A DNA stretch of 64,000 bases from Candidatus Scalindua sp. SCAELEC01 (GCA_004282745.1 SHMT01000017.1:1-64000); one strand, 5' to 3'; shown: positions 1-12,300, counted from the stretch's first letter. The notes: generated by a model from the letters alone, not told the origin. A program made the numbers and translations.

Positions 1-2
1 CA

Positions 3-3000
3 ACGGGGAGTGATGATCCGGGAACGGGGAGCATCGTGCTCTATGAGTGGGACTTTGAGGGAGACGGGACATTTGACTTTAGCTCGGCGGACACAGGAGA
101 CACACCGTTTACCTACAGTGTAGCGGGAACATTTACGGCGACATTGAGGGTGACGGATGATGATGGCAATCAGGTGTCGGATTCAGTTGCTGTTGAGGTT
201 GTTCCACTCTGGATGCCGACGGCCACGGCCACGGCGGATCCGGTTACCGGGATAACGCCCTTGAGGGTTGATTTCACGGGTACGGGAATTGATCCGGATG
301 GAACGATTGCAAAATATCAGTGGAATTTTGGGGAGAATGCCCTCGACTTAAAAGGTTATCCTACAACTCAGCTTTTTCTTGGTACCTGGGATTCTGCCGG
401 GTGTCTCGATACAACAACTATTCAGCCTGATATAGAGAACCAAGAACCATCAGAGGGAGAAGTCTTTGCATCTCAAACATGGTTTTCAGCCTCAGACAGT
501 GATGGAAATTTTGACTGGGATGCGATCTTCGGTGATACATCTACCGCGTATGCATATTCACATATTTATCTCTATTCCGATTTTGCACGGATAGTGAGGG
601 TCTGGTTTGGCGCCGATGATTCTGCACGGTTCTGGGTGAACGGTGCCCTTGTTCACACGAAGAGGAGATGTGAAGATGTGAGAATTGATAAGTATAACTT
701 TGAGGTAAACCTAAATGAGGGGTGGAACAGGCTTCTCGTTTCTGTATCGGAGGGTACATCTGGGTGGGGGCTTGCATATAGGATTACGGATACCGAGAAT
801 AAACCATTACGATTACCCTATTCTGTAGACAAACCAACCGGTAAGATTCCGCCGGAATTTTGGGTCTCTGCTACCACCGGTAATACTAACCACACCTATT
901 CAGGTCCGGGCATATACCGTGCAATCCTTACCGTGACTGATAATGATGGAAACAGAGACACGGATAGTGTGGAGATCAATGTCTTTGCAAAGCCGGTAAT
1001 TAAGGGTATAGAGACGAATCTTACCGGAGGCCAGGCACCCCTTGAGCTCTTTTTCTCCGGAGAGGTAGCCGATCTCGACGGTACGATAGTGAAGTACGAG
1101 TGGGATTTTGATGGTGACGGAACCTATGACTGGGTTTCAAAAGAGAGTGCAAATGGCTATCATGTCTATGGTTCGTCCGGGACCTATGATGCCACGCTTC
1201 GAGTGACAGACTCGGATGGTTTTAGCGCTACCGATACGGTACAGATTACGGTGGGTAAATCTGCTCCAGCAGTAAATGCGAAAGCGGCTCCTGTAAAAGG
1301 CAATGCTCCACTAATTGTTAACTTCTTTGATTCAAGTTCAGACCCTGACGGAACAATAACCCGTTATGAGTGGGACTTTGACGGTGACGGTATCTATGAC
1401 TACGACTCTTTAGACAGCGGCAGTACGACGCACACGTATACAGCTCTGGGTACGTATAGGGCGACCCTCCGGGTCACCGATGACGATGGTCTCAAAGATA
1501 CCGATTCCGTGACCATAGAGGTATCTGCTGATGGGACACCCTCAGTGTTCCTTTATGCAACTCCAAGAGGGGGGGTGAATCCCCTTAGCGTACATTTCTA
1601 CGGTCATGGAACTGATCCTGACGGAACGCTTACGCTCTATGAGTGGGATTTTGAGGGAGACGGTACGTACGACATGAGTACACCAGATGCACCAACGGCA
1701 TTTGCCGATAGGGTGGAGGATGGAACGGGATACTGGAGTGTCGATCCTCCCTGGGCACGTACATTTGCAGAGCACTATTCCCCCTCTTATTCCTGGACAG
1801 ACAGCCCCGGAGGGGACTACGCGGACAATGAAGATGTATCATTGACCGTAACTACCATAGATCTGTCAAATACGGTAGAGCCAAAACTGATCTTCTGGCA
1901 TCGGTACGATTTTAGAGCGGGAGATTTTGGAAGGGTAGAGATCTCGGGTAATGATGGCTCTTCTTGGAAACTGTTAGGCTCTTTTTCAAATGGTACGGTA
2001 AATGGTTGGAAGAATCAGGAGTACGATCTCTCCGGATATAGCGGCAACTCTACCGTAAAGGTGCGATTCAGGGTAACGTCCAATGCTTCAGATACCGGTG
2101 ACGGATGGTACATAGATGATGTCTGGGTGGGTGACTCTGTTACCCATACGTATAAAATGCATGGGAATTATACGCCAATCCTACGAGTGACAGACAATAA
2201 TGGCAGTCAGGCTACTGCATCAATAGACCTTTCTGTCCTTGCGAATCCTAACACTTCATATGTGTGGGTGGCTGATTATTTGAACCACCAGATAGCCAGG
2301 CTTTCAGATGATGGGCGGGAGCATGCAAGGATAGGTGGATTTAGTTGGCCAAGGGCGGTTGATGTGGATACATCTAAAGGGGACGTCTGGGTTGCCGATA
2401 CCGGTAATGACCGAATTGTTAAGCTCGTAGCGGGAATTCCTGAAGGTTACCATACCTCTGTTTCAAAAACAACACCAGATTCGACGTTAAATAATAGGGG
2501 TCTCTTATTTGGGGATACAGTTTCTAGTACGGGGAATCTTTCTGGAGGATTCACTCTTGATGGGAATGGAGATTATGTATTAATACCGAGTAATAGTATC
2601 CTGGACGTACAGAATTTTACGATTGAGGCATGGATCAGACCAACCAGTGCAAACAGGGCCGTATTCATGCGGGGGAACAGTTCAGGAGGCAATGAACTGC
2701 TTCTTTGGCTTGATACAACTTCTACCATCCAGGCATATCTGGATAACGGTTCACCAATCAGCTTCAGTGGTGCTACTAATTTTACCGATGGTTCTTGGCA
2801 CCATGTAGCAATGGTGTATGATGCTCGTGTAGGCCAACTGAGCTGCTTTGTAGATGGGGCCATATATGGAATTCCTGCTTCCCTACTGGTAACCCTTGAT
2901 TTTGGGAGAAGCAATGCCCTCATCGGTGCAGATCTTGATTCATTTAACAGGAGTGTTGGTGACTATTTCATTGGTCAGATCGATGAAGTGAGACTGTGGA

Positions 3001-6000
3001 ATGTGATACGTTCTGAGAGTGAAATAGCGAACAATAAAGATACTGAACTTACGGGCAGTGAGAGCGGACTGGTTGGTTACTGGAAGTTGAATACGATCTC
3101 CGGTACACCTTACCATCAGATAATCACAGGATTTGATGACCCCTATGATGTCTCTGCTGATGCCTCTGACGGAAGCGCCTGGGTGACCGACTATAATAAC
3201 AATGAGGTGGTAAAGATTGCATCTGACGGTGAGGAACTTTCGAGGATAGGTGGATTTAGGAGGCCGAGACAGATTGACGTTGATGTTGCCAACCGAAGTG
3301 TCTGGATTGCCGATACCGACAATGATCGGGTAATTGGGGTCCCGACTACAGTACCGAACGGATTTATTGTACCCGCAAAAAAGAGTACGCCCGATTCAAC
3401 AGTAAATGAGAAGGTTGGCCTGCTGTTTGGTGATGCTGTTTCCGGTACCGGGCAGCTCTCCGGAGGTGTCAGCCTTGATGGTGATGGCGATTATCTTTTG
3501 ATACCGAGCGATGAGGCCCTTGACGTACAGGACCATACGGTTGAGGCGTGGATAAGGCCGACCAGTGCAAACAGGGCAATATTCATGCGGGGGAATAGTT
3601 CCGGTGGCAATGAACTGCTTTTTTGGCTCGATACAACTTCTACCATCCAGGCGTACCTGGATAACGGTCCAGCAAAGAGATTTAGCGGCACGGCTAATTT
3701 TACCGATGGTGCTTGGCACCATGTGGCGATGGTGTACGATTCGAGTGCGGGACAGGTGAGCTGTTACGTGGATGGGGCCCTCTACGGTACACCCGTTTCC
3801 CTATCAGTTACCCTCGATTTTGGGGGAAGTCACGCCTTAATTGGTGCAGACTTTGATTCATTTAACAGGAACGTTGGAGACTATTTCAGTGGAGATATCG
3901 ATGAGGTGAGGCTCTGGAATGAGGCACGAACTGAGAGCGAGATCGCGGGTGGTAAAGATGCGGAGCTGACGGGTACTGAGAGAGGGCTCGTTGGCTATTG
4001 GAAACTCAATACGACTACCGATACCCATGTGCAGGAGGTAACGGGATTTAATGATCCGATAGGGATCTCTGTTGATCAGACGGACGGCAGTGTATGGGTG
4101 GCCGACAACTCAAACCATCAAGTGGTGAAGATTGCACCGGACGGGACCGAGCTTTACCGGAGGAGTGGATACAATAGGCCGGTAGGGGTATCTGCCAACC
4201 AGAGTGAGAGGACGGCATGGGTAGCCGACTCAGCAAATGACCAGGTGGTAAAGCTTGCACCTAGAGGGTCAGAGATTGTGAGACTGAGTGGATTTGACAA
4301 TCCGAATGATCTTGACGTAAACCCTGTTGATGGTTCGGTATGGATAGCGGACCAGTCAAATGATCAGGTGGTAAAGCTTGCCCCCGATGGGAGAGAACTG
4401 TTCAGATTAAGCGGGTTCAGTGATCCTCTTTCAGTATCAGTGGATGCTGCAGAGAGGAATCTGAACCAACCACCGGTTGTGACTTCGAGTGCAGACCCTG
4501 CGGCAGGTGAGAGGCCTCTTGAGGTGACGTTCAAGGGAAGTGCTACGGACAACGGTTCGATAGTGAAATATGAGTGGGATTTTGATGGAGATGGCCTCTT
4601 TGACTACGACTCTCCTACAACAGGGGCTACGGTCTATACGTATAGGTTGCCGGGGACATATAACCCCGTATTGAGGGTGACGGACAATGAGGGTCTCTTG
4701 GGCTATGACTCATCGCAGACGATCTATGTCGGTCCGATGACGGTGTATCCAGGGCAAACCACGTATGAGGGGGATGCACCCTATGACGTGACATTGGGAG
4801 GTTTTGTGCGAGGGACACCATCTGATAGGCACATAGTTCTGTATGAATGGGATTTTGATGGTGACGGTCTATTTGACTGGAGTAGTCCAGCGAGTCCTAA
4901 GGTTGCTCACAAGTACGATACAGGAGGGACCTATACGGCGATACTGAGGGTGACCGATGACGTAGGAAATCAGACGCATACGAGCACAACGGTTACGGTT
5001 AATAATGTGCCTTTGACTGCCACGAATGACTCAACTCCCACAATTGGGGTTGTACCTCTTTCCGTTAATCTAAGAGGTTCGGGTAGAGATGTTGATGGTT
5101 CCGTAGTGCGATTCGAATGGGATTATGATGGAGACGGAGTCTATGACTGGTTCTCAGATTCCACAGGAGATACAGACTTTACCTATACTCATGTCGGTAC
5201 CTATACTGCGACGTTACGGGTAACGGACAATGATGGTTTGACGGCAACAGCAGCAAAAAAGATAACGGTGAATGAGAGGAGGGAGGCACCGATTGCAAAT
5301 GCGTCTGCAGATGTAACAGAAGTGACTCTTTCACTAGTTGTAAATTTTTTGGGAACGGGCAGTGATCCAGATGATGGGACCATCACCCTCTATGAGTGGG
5401 ATTTTGAGGGTGACGGCACGTACGATTTTAGTTCTCCGGATACGGGAAACACCTCACATACCTATAACGAACCGGGAGAGTACGGTGCGACACTGAGAGT
5501 TACAGACCTTGACAAGCTGACGGCTACTGATGTAGTCGTAATTATGGTAAAAGATAGAGGTATTCCAACTGCGGTTGCCACGGTAACACCAGCGAGTGGA
5601 CCAATACCCTTAACGGCCAACTTTGATGCTACTGGTTCTACCGACCCTGATGGGGATATATCTCTCTATGAATGGACCTTTGGCAACGAAGTGATGTGGG
5701 CGGCCAATAGTGGAAATAGTACGGTCGTAAAGTTAGAGGGATATGGAGAAGATTCATCACTGAGCGGTTTCAATAACCCAAAGAGGGTATCCGTCAACCG
5801 GAAAGACGGAACGGTATGGGTATCAGACCAAAAGAATGATCAGGTTGTTAAGTTAAGGTCTGACGGTAGGGGAGAACTTAAGAGAATAAGTGGTTTTAAT
5901 GGTCCGGAGGGGATCAGTGTCAATCGATCTGACGGAACGGTCTGGGTTGCAGATTATTTGAACAATCAAGTGGTAAAGCTCGACCAGGACGGCGGAGAGC

Positions 6001-9000
6001 TTGTAAGGGTAGATGGATTTAACCGGCCGATATCCGTTTCAGTAAATTCTACGGACGGTACAGCTTGGATAGCTGATCAAGTTCAAAATCAAATGGTAAA
6101 GGTATCTCCTGACGGGAGAGAGCTTGCCAGAGTAAATGGTTTTAACCGACCTCACTGGGTATCCGTCAACTCAACTGATGGTTCCGCCTGGGTAGCGGAC
6201 AGATCGAATAATAAGATAGTTAAACTCAGTGGTGATGTTCCTGATAGGTATAATGTGTTACATACTCTCTATGTCTCCGATTCTGTGAAGAAAGATGAAT
6301 TAGGACTTGTGTTTGGGGACACCTCTCCTGTATCAGGAAAGATTAAGGGGGGATTGAGCTTTGATCTCTTTCGTGACTATTTAGAGGTTTCAGACTCTGA
6401 GCGATTAAGGATCAGTAACTACACGGTAGAAGTTTGGATAAAACCGAATGGAATACCAAACGAAGTCTGGAAGGGTATTGTGGGAAAGCCGGGGAGAAAT
6501 TTCAATATCTGGTTAAATCGGGAAGGATATATATCCCATAAATTCCATAATAGTACCTCAACAAATTCAGGTGCACCAGACACACCCAAGGGTTCAATAG
6601 ACTGGGATGAGTGGAACCATATTGCAATCACGAATGATGGTACTACTGCAAAGACATTTATTAATGGGGTAGAGCGGGCCAGCGGACCTTCGGGTGGTGC
6701 TCAAATAGTAGATAATAAACCACTCTTTATCGGCAGAAATTTGGATGGAGCTGGTGGAGGATATTTTCATGGTGTTATTGATGATGTGCGGATATGGAAT
6801 GTCGTACGTTCTGAGGCTGAAATTATGAGTAATAAAGATAGTGAACTAACGGGAACGGAGAGAGGTCTTGTTGGATACTGGAAGATGGATACTCTCTTGG
6901 ATTCCCCGTTCCATAAATCAATCTCAGGATTTAATCAGCCATCTTGTGTCTCTGTCAACCCCAACGATGGGACTGCCTGGGTCTGTGATTATGGTAACAA
7001 TGAGATGGTAAAGATATCGGAGGATTGCAGCCGAGAGATCGTACGGGTTGGGGGATATAATCTTCCTAACGAAGCATTTGTAAATCCGGAAGACGGTACT
7101 GTCCTGGTTGCCGATTTCCTAAATAATCGAGTAGTAAAACTTTCGGAAAAAGGTGAAGTGATTAACAGGGTAAGCGGCCTGAATCGTCCGACGTCAGTAG
7201 GGGCCTATCATGACAGTTCAAATACCGTTAGTTCAACATTAGATGGGTCAACAACGCATGTTTACAACAAGATCGGTTCATATAGAGCAACATTGAAGGT
7301 CACAGACAATGATGGCCTGACTGATTCAGACCCAGTTATTATAAAGGTGGGTAATTTTCCAGAGTCTCTCCCTGATGCTCATCCCGTAGTGGGCTCAGCC
7401 CCATTAAAGGTGCGTTTTTCATCTAATGGGAGAAGTCCGGATACAACGATAGAATTTTTCCATTGGGATTTTGATGGAAATGGCAGTGTTGACTGGACAA
7501 CCCGGATATCAGAAAACCGTGAACACACCTACCGGTATCCGGGAACATACACGGCAACCCAAAAGGTTATAGACAATAATGGCCAGAGCGATACGAAACC
7601 GGTTACGATCACCGTTACGGTTCCGGACGAAGTGCCTTTAGCGGAAGCACTGGCTAATCCGGTTGAGGGTAACGCCCCTCTTACCGTTGATCTTACCGGA
7701 TTGGGAAAAGATTCAGATGGCTTCATCACGAAATATGAGTGGGATTTTGAGGGTGATGGGGTCTTCGATTTCGCGTCTGATACAACGGGTATAACAACAC
7801 ACACTTTTGATGAAAATGGTATATATAATACCGGTTTGAGAGTGACGGACAACGATGGAAACAAAGCTGTCGATAGTGTACGTATCGAGGTTAAGCCTCC
7901 CGGCTCTCCAACCTCAACAGCCACAATTTCTACTACGGGTAGCGGTGAGGGTACCTTACATGTTAGCTTTTCGGGTGGAGGAGAAGACGATGGAAAGATA
8001 GTGCTGTACGAGTGGGATTTTGACGGAGATGGGACCTATGATTGGAGCTCTCCAACTACGGGAAAGACAAATTATAATTATCCAAAGCCTGGAAAATTTA
8101 GTGCCACGTTGAGGGTAACCGATGATGCAGGGTTGACGGATACGTATTCGGTGAAAGTTGATGTAACCCTTGGGCTTTCCGCCTCTTTAAGTGGAGAGAT
8201 CTTCGACCCTTCAAGTGGTGATGTAATAAAGATTAATTCCGTATATACGGGTGATGTTACCGTTACGGTAAAGATTAAAGACAAATCTGGGGAAGTGGTG
8301 AGAACTTTGGTAGACAATGTACCTCGAACGGGAGGCTATTACTCTGATATGTGGGATGGGAGAGATGATAATGGTCTGTCTGTTGATGAGGGTGTTTATT
8401 TCTATATAATAGAGTATACGGAAGGGGTAAACAGTCACCTATATGATATTACGAATGATGTCTCTCCAAATAGAATTACACCGCCCGTGGTCTATCCAGC
8501 TAATTTCAATCCATTCAGTTCGGAGACAAACTTTTTCAGATATACCCTCAATACAAAGTCAGAGGTAACGGTGTATGTTTCTCCTTTCACAAGCGGTGCG
8601 GGAGATAGGGTAAAGACCCTTATTCTTAGAGTGCCCCAGCGAGCGGGTCGTTATGTAATGGTGTGGGACGGTACGGATGATTTAGGGAATCTCGTTGAAC
8701 CAAAAAATTATGTAATTGCCGTCATGGCCTGGCGATTGCCGGAAAATGCTATAATCGTGGAGACGAAGCCCATCATCTCTGACCTCCTGGTGACACCAAC
8801 TCATATCAATCCTGATGCAAGGCCATACGGCAAGGAAAACGAGGCCACATTTACCTATACTCTCTCAAAGATGTCGAACGTAGCTGCTACTATTTTTAAC
8901 GAGAACAATTTTATTGTTAAGAACATTACCGTTGATGATGCCCCTGAGGGCACAGGACATACTATTGTGTGGGATGGGAAGAATGACAGGGGGAAATACG

Positions 9001-9095
9001 TAAAGGAAGGTATCTACCGATTGAAGCTTGTTGCAACAGACAAGAACGGAAGGCAATCAAGAGAGGTAAATGGGTTGGTGGTTGTCTTTTATTAA
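3..9095 (+). CDS. Giant PKD/NHL/LamG repeat surface protein, 3' part
   Basis: The reading frame is open to the left edge (codons from base 3), and PKD-type sequence precedes the first possible start (GTG at 36), so the true start lies outside the window. About thirteen PKD repeats (YEWDFDGDG ... THTY ... LRVTDNDG) alternate with NHL-like blades (VWVADxxNxQVVKL) at about 2255-2440, 3110-3340, 4020-4460, 5695-6240 and 6900-7210. LamG/concanavalin-like domains lie at about 2450-3090, 3370-4010 and 6245-6890. A PA14-like stretch (about 330-820) and a MAM-like stretch (about 1700-2135) are inserted inside PKD domains. Three FlgD-type Ig repeats (WDGxDDxG) end the protein. Asp-rich loops suggest calcium binding. 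It is probably an exported adhesin or matrix protein; the ligand cannot be read from sequence. Confidence 0.9.
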   Translation, partial: TGSDDPGTGSIVLYEWDFEGDGTFDFSSADTGDTPFTYSVAGTFTATLRVTDDDGNQVSDSVAVEVVPLWMPTATATADPVTGITPLRVDFTGTGIDPDGTIAKYQWNFGENALDLKGYPTTQLFLGTWDSAGCLDTTTIQPDIENQEPSEGEVFASQTWFSASDSDGNFDWDAIFGDTSTAYAYSHIYLYSDFARIVRVWFGADDSARFWVNGALVHTKRRCEDVRIDKYNFEVNLNEGWNRLLVSVSEGTSGWGLAYRITDTENKPLRLPYSVDKPTGKIPPEFWVSATTGNTNHTYSGPGIYRAILTVTDNDGNRDTDSVEINVFAKPVIKGIETNLTGGQAPLELFFSGEVADLDGTIVKYEWDFDGDGTYDWVSKESANGYHVYGSSGTYDATLRVTDSDGFSATDTVQITVGKSAPAVNAKAAPVKGNAPLIVNFFDSSSDPDGTITRYEWDFDGDGIYDYDSLDSGSTTHTYTALGTYRATLRVTDDDGLKDTDSVTIEVSADGTPSVFLYATPRGGVNPLSVHFYGHGTDPDGTLTLYEWDFEGDGTYDMSTPDAPTAFADRVEDGTGYWSVDPPWARTFAEHYSPSYSWTDSPGGDYADNEDVSLTVTTIDLSNTVEPKLIFWHRYDFRAGDFGRVEISGNDGSSWKLLGSFSNGTVNGWKNQEYDLSGYSGNSTVKVRFRVTSNASDTGDGWYIDDVWVGDSVTHTYKMHGNYTPILRVTDNNGSQATASIDLSVLANPNTSYVWVADYLNHQIARLSDDGREHARIGGFSWPRAVDVDTSKGDVWVADTGNDRIVKLVAGIPEGYHTSVSKTTPDSTLNNRGLLFGDTVSSTGNLSGGFTLDGNGDYVLIPSNSILDVQNFTIEAWIRPTSANRAVFMRGNSSGGNELLLWLDTTSTIQAYLDNGSPISFSGATNFTDGSWHHVAMVYDARVGQLSCFVDGAIYGIPASLLVTLDFGRSNALIGADLDSFNRSVGDYFIGQIDEVRLWNVIRSESEIANNKDTELTGSESGLVGYWKLNTISGTPYHQIITGFDDPYDVSADASDGSAWVTDYNNNEVVKIASDGEELSRIGGFRRPRQIDVDVANRSVWIADTDNDRVIGVPTTVPNGFIVPAKKSTPDSTVNEKVGLLFGDAVSGTGQLSGGVSLDGDGDYLLIPSDEALDVQDHTVEAWIRPTSANRAIFMRGNSSGGNELLFWLDTTSTIQAYLDNGPAKRFSGTANFTDGAWHHVAMVYDSSAGQVSCYVDGALYGTPVSLSVTLDFGGSHALIGADFDSFNRNVGDYFSGDIDEVRLWNEARTESEIAGGKDAELTGTERGLVGYWKLNTTTDTHVQEVTGFNDPIGISVDQTDGSVWVADNSNHQVVKIAPDGTELYRRSGYNRPVGVSANQSERTAWVADSANDQVVKLAPRGSEIVRLSGFDNPNDLDVNPVDGSVWIADQSNDQVVKLAPDGRELFRLSGFSDPLSVSVDAAERNLNQPPVVTSSADPAAGERPLEVTFKGSATDNGSIVKYEWDFDGDGLFDYDSPTTGATVYTYRLPGTYNPVLRVTDNEGLLGYDSSQTIYVGPMTVYPGQTTYEGDAPYDVTLGGFVRGTPSDRHIVLYEWDFDGDGLFDWSSPASPKVAHKYDTGGTYTAILRVTDDVGNQTHTSTTVTVNNVPLTATNDSTPTIGVVPLSVNLRGSGRDVDGSVVRFEWDYDGDGVYDWFSDSTGDTDFTYTHVGTYTATLRVTDNDGLTATAAKKITVNERREAPIANASADVTEVTLSLVVNFLGTGSDPDDGTITLYEWDFEGDGTYDFSSPDTGNTSHTYNEPGEYGATLRVTDLDKLTATDVVVIMVKDRGIPTAVATVTPASGPIPLTANFDATGSTDPDGDISLYEWTFGNEVMWAANSGNSTVVKLEGYGEDSSLSGFNNPKRVSVNRKDGTVWVSDQKNDQVVKLRSDGRGELKRISGFNGPEGISVNRSDGTVWVADYLNNQVVKLDQDGGELVRVDGFNRPISVSVNSTDGTAWIADQVQNQMVKVSPDGRELARVNGFNRPHWVSVNSTDGSAWVADRSNNKIVKLSGDVPDRYNVLHTLYVSDSVKKDELGLVFGDTSPVSGKIKGGLSFDLFRDYLEVSDSERLRISNYTVEVWIKPNGIPNEVWKGIVGKPGRNFNIWLNREGYISHKFHNSTSTNSGAPDTPKGSIDWDEWNHIAITNDGTTAKTFINGVERASGPSGGAQIVDNKPLFIGRNLDGAGGGYFHGVIDDVRIWNVVRSEAEIMSNKDSELTGTERGLVGYWKMDTLLDSPFHKSISGFNQPSCVSVNPNDGTAWVCDYGNNEMVKISEDCSREIVRVGGYNLPNEAFVNPEDGTVLVADFLNNRVVKLSEKGEVINRVSGLNRPTSVGAYHDSSNTVSSTLDGSTTHVYNKIGSYRATLKVTDNDGLTDSDPVIIKVGNFPESLPDAHPVVGSAPLKVRFSSNGRSPDTTIEFFHWDFDGNGSVDWTTRISENREHTYRYPGTYTATQKVIDNNGQSDTKPVTITVTVPDEVPLAEALANPVEGNAPLTVDLTGLGKDSDGFITKYEWDFEGDGVFDFASDTTGITTHTFDENGIYNTGLRVTDNDGNKAVDSVRIEVKPPGSPTSTATISTTGSGEGTLHVSFSGGGEDDGKIVLYEWDFDGDGTYDWSSPTTGKTNYNYPKPGKFSATLRVTDDAGLTDTYSVKVDVTLGLSASLSGEIFDPSSGDVIKINSVYTGDVTVTVKIKDKSGEVVRTLVDNVPRTGGYYSDMWDGRDDNGLSVDEGVYFYIIEYTEGVNSHLYDITNDVSPNRITPPVVYPANFNPFSSETNFFRYTLNTKSEVTVYVSPFTSGAGDRVKTLILRVPQRAGRYVMVWDGTDDLGNLVEPKNYVIAVMAWRLPENAIIVETKPIISDLLVTPTHINPDARPYGKENEATFTYTLSKMSNVAATIFNENNFIVKNITVDDAPEGTGHTIVWDGKNDRGKYVKEGIYRLKLVATDKNGRQSREVNGLVVVFY

Positions 9096-9113
9096 AAAAA
9101 GTGTCTAAAGTAC

Positions 9114-9318
9114 CCAAAGTGACTAAAGTTTGAAGTGTGAAAACAGTGGAGTATTAGAGTCGTGGAGAGATGGAGGATTGTGTTGCAGGTTGCAAGTGGA
9201 GTTTGTAATTTACCCTTTACAGATCCCGGGTTTGGTGTTGTCAGTGAATTGTTGTAGGACTTTGTTTTTAACTTTAAGTAATTTAGACCACTTCACACTT
9301 TAGTCACTTTGAGATACT
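9114..9318. repeat. Inverted repeat pair in the gap between the PKD and Rhs genes
   Basis: The left arm at 9114-9142 (core AAAGTGACTAAAG followed by GAAGTGTGAA-like sequence) is matched in inverted orientation by 9291-9318. About 150 bases lie between them with no convincing reading frame. This looks like a small foldback element or a degraded MITE-like element filling the gap. The arms are imperfect, and no second copy was found in the window. Confidence 0.4.
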
Positions 9319-9334
9319 TAAGGAGTTATAAGGT

Positions 9335-12300
9335 ATGAAAAAACTATTTAGACCGAAAGCATTGTTTACGGTCATCATTTTACATTTAATGATATCCGTT
9401 CTCCTCTTAACACTGAATACATTTGGATCTGATACACCCTGGGATTCGGGACACAATGTGGTAAAGATTGATAAAGATCCTGACAGAAAACCACCCAAAG
9501 ATCCTTGTGCGGAGAAGGGCTCACCCGTACATCTTAAACAGGGTAACTATTTTTACTCACATAGCGATATATCGCTTCCCGGGCGTGGTTTAGTCTTAGA
9601 GGTAGTTCGGCAATACGATTCACAGGACCTCTATGATAGCCCCTTTGGAATTGGATGGAAATTCAATTTAGAGGTCAGATTAATTGAAACAACCGATGAG
9701 TTAAATGAATATGTTACTATCAGGCAGGGGGATGGGGTAAGACTGGAATTTACGAGAAATAAGAGTGGTACCTATTCTCCGCCTCCCGGCAGACATGACC
9801 AGCTTATCAAGGATTCGGATGGTACCTTTACCTGGTGCCCATCAAGCGGCTGTACATCGTGTAGTACGTGTTATCACTTTGATAAATCAGGCTATCTTTC
9901 ATTGTTAGAGGATGCCAATGATAACCAGATTTTATTTGACTACGATAGCGAACGAAAGCTCATACGCGTAACAGATGACCTGGGGAGACATCTTGTTGTG
10001 AATTACAATACGAATAATAAGATCTCTTCCATTACGGACATTGCGAAGCGGTCCTTTTCCTATACCTATGACTCATTTGGTAATCTTACCGGTTTTACCG
10101 ACCCATTAGGAAACACAACTACCTATGCATATGATTCTGACCATAATCTTATCAACATTATTGATGCCAGAGGAAACGCAGTTGAAACCATAACCTACGA
10201 TGATGATGACCAAGTTGTGAGCTATACTGAAAATGGAGAGATCTGGATATACTCTTTTGACGCGGTACATAAGAGAAAATATAAGGATGATCTTGATGGC
10301 AACAGATGGACGTACCTCTTGAATGATACAGGCCAACTATTGAGTCTTACCGATCCGTTGGGTAACACAACAACGAATAAATGGGACGATGATATTAATC
10401 GAACGAGTGTTACTGATTTCAACGGTTTTACTACCACCTATACCTATAATGCAAACGGTAACAAACTTACCGAAACAGACCCTCTGGGCAATAGAACAAC
10501 CTATACCTATGATCAACAATCCAATAAAGTCACAACGGTCACCGACCCCCTTGGCCGTATTACAAAATATGAGTATGAATCAAATGGTAATAATTCAAAA
10601 GTTATTGTGGATTTTGGCGGTACATTGCAGAGTGATACGGTGTACACCTATGACACTCATGGGAGATTAGCCAGTGAAACAGACCCTTTGGGAAATAAGA
10701 CGGTTTACACGTACGACAATAACGTTGATGGTTCTGTAACCCACGTTACTGATCCCTTGGGAAAGAAGTCTACCGTTTCTTACGATATCAGGGGTAATAA
10801 ACAGTCCGAAACCGATGCCTTGGGTAATACCACTTCCTACTCCTACGACTTGATGGATCGGTTGGCTTCTACGACAGATGCATTGGGGAATGTAATTTCA
10901 TTTACCTACGATGCCGTTGGGAATCAGACTTCGAGGGTAGATGCCAATGGTAACAGCTGGTCGTTTATTTATGATGCCGAGAACCGCCTGTTACAGGAGA
11001 CCGATCCTCTTGGAAACACCGTTTTTTATCTTTACGATTCAAGAGGAAATCGCATAGCCGAGACTGATGCCAGAGGGAACTCCACAACATATGTTTATGA
11101 CGCGCTGAATCGTCTTACCCATAAAACAGACGCTTTAGGAGGCGAGACGACTTTTGCCTATGATGCTAACGGTAATATGCTCTCTACAAAAGATGCAAAC
11201 GGGAACAGCACCACTTCCTCCTATGATGCACATAATCGAAGGATTTCAACAACGAATGCCTTAGGGCAAACGATAACGTATGGTTATGACGCGGTCGGAA
11301 ACCAAATAACCGAGTCGTTGCCAAATGGAAATAGAGAGACAACTATCTACGATTCCCTGAACCGTCGAATAGAGGAAACAGATACACTGGGTCAAAAGAG
11401 AAAGTATACCTACAATCTTGCGGGATCAATTTTGACCGTGAGTAATGCTCTTGGGAATACAACCAGTTACACGTATGATGCAAACAAGAGAAGAGTTAAG
11501 AAAATTGATGCCCAGGCAAATACCACCAGTTACACGTATGATGCTGTAGGGAATCTGCTCACGACAATGGATAGGGAGGGGAATGCTACCAGCGTGAGCT
11601 ATGATGCACGAAAGAGGATGATCTCTTTTACCGACCAAATGGGAGAAATTACCACTTTTTCCTACGATAAGGTAGGCAACCAGATATCGGTGACTGACGC
11701 TCATGGTAAGATCACCCGTTACGTATATGATAAAGTTAATAGATTAAGAGTGGTGACCTATGCTGATGAGACGAAAAGGGCTTTTACCTATGATGCAAAT
11801 GGTAATTTGGCAACCATGACAGATCAAAAAGGCAATACAATAACCTACTCTTACGACGCGTTAAATAGAGTTACCGGGAAAGATTATCCGGGGACAAATG
11901 ACAACGCCTACACCTACGATAGTGTAGGGAATGTGTTGACAGCGAACAATCAAATATCCGTAAATACTTTTACTTATAACAAGGTGAACCAACTCACACA
12001 ATCCATCCAAAACGGAAAAACCGTTCGCATAGCGTACGATCTCCCAAAAAATGCAAGGACTATTACCTATCCTGGCGGTAAAGTGGTAAAAGAGACGAGG
12101 AATCCAAGGGGGACCTTAATGAAGGTTGAAGACGGTAAAGGCCAAACCATTACCCAATATACGTTTGATAAAGCAGAAAGGGTGCAGTCTCAAAGCTATC
12201 TCAACGGAATTGCCGGTACTGTTACCCATAACGCAAATGGTTGGATTGAAGAAATTCATTACGATGATGGGGATGATCAAATCATCGCCTTTCAATACGA

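Noticed and set aside
2573-3759. Long antisense and alternate-frame frames inside the PKD gene.
   Set aside because: They mirror the repeated LamG segments of the real gene and show no independent coding signal.
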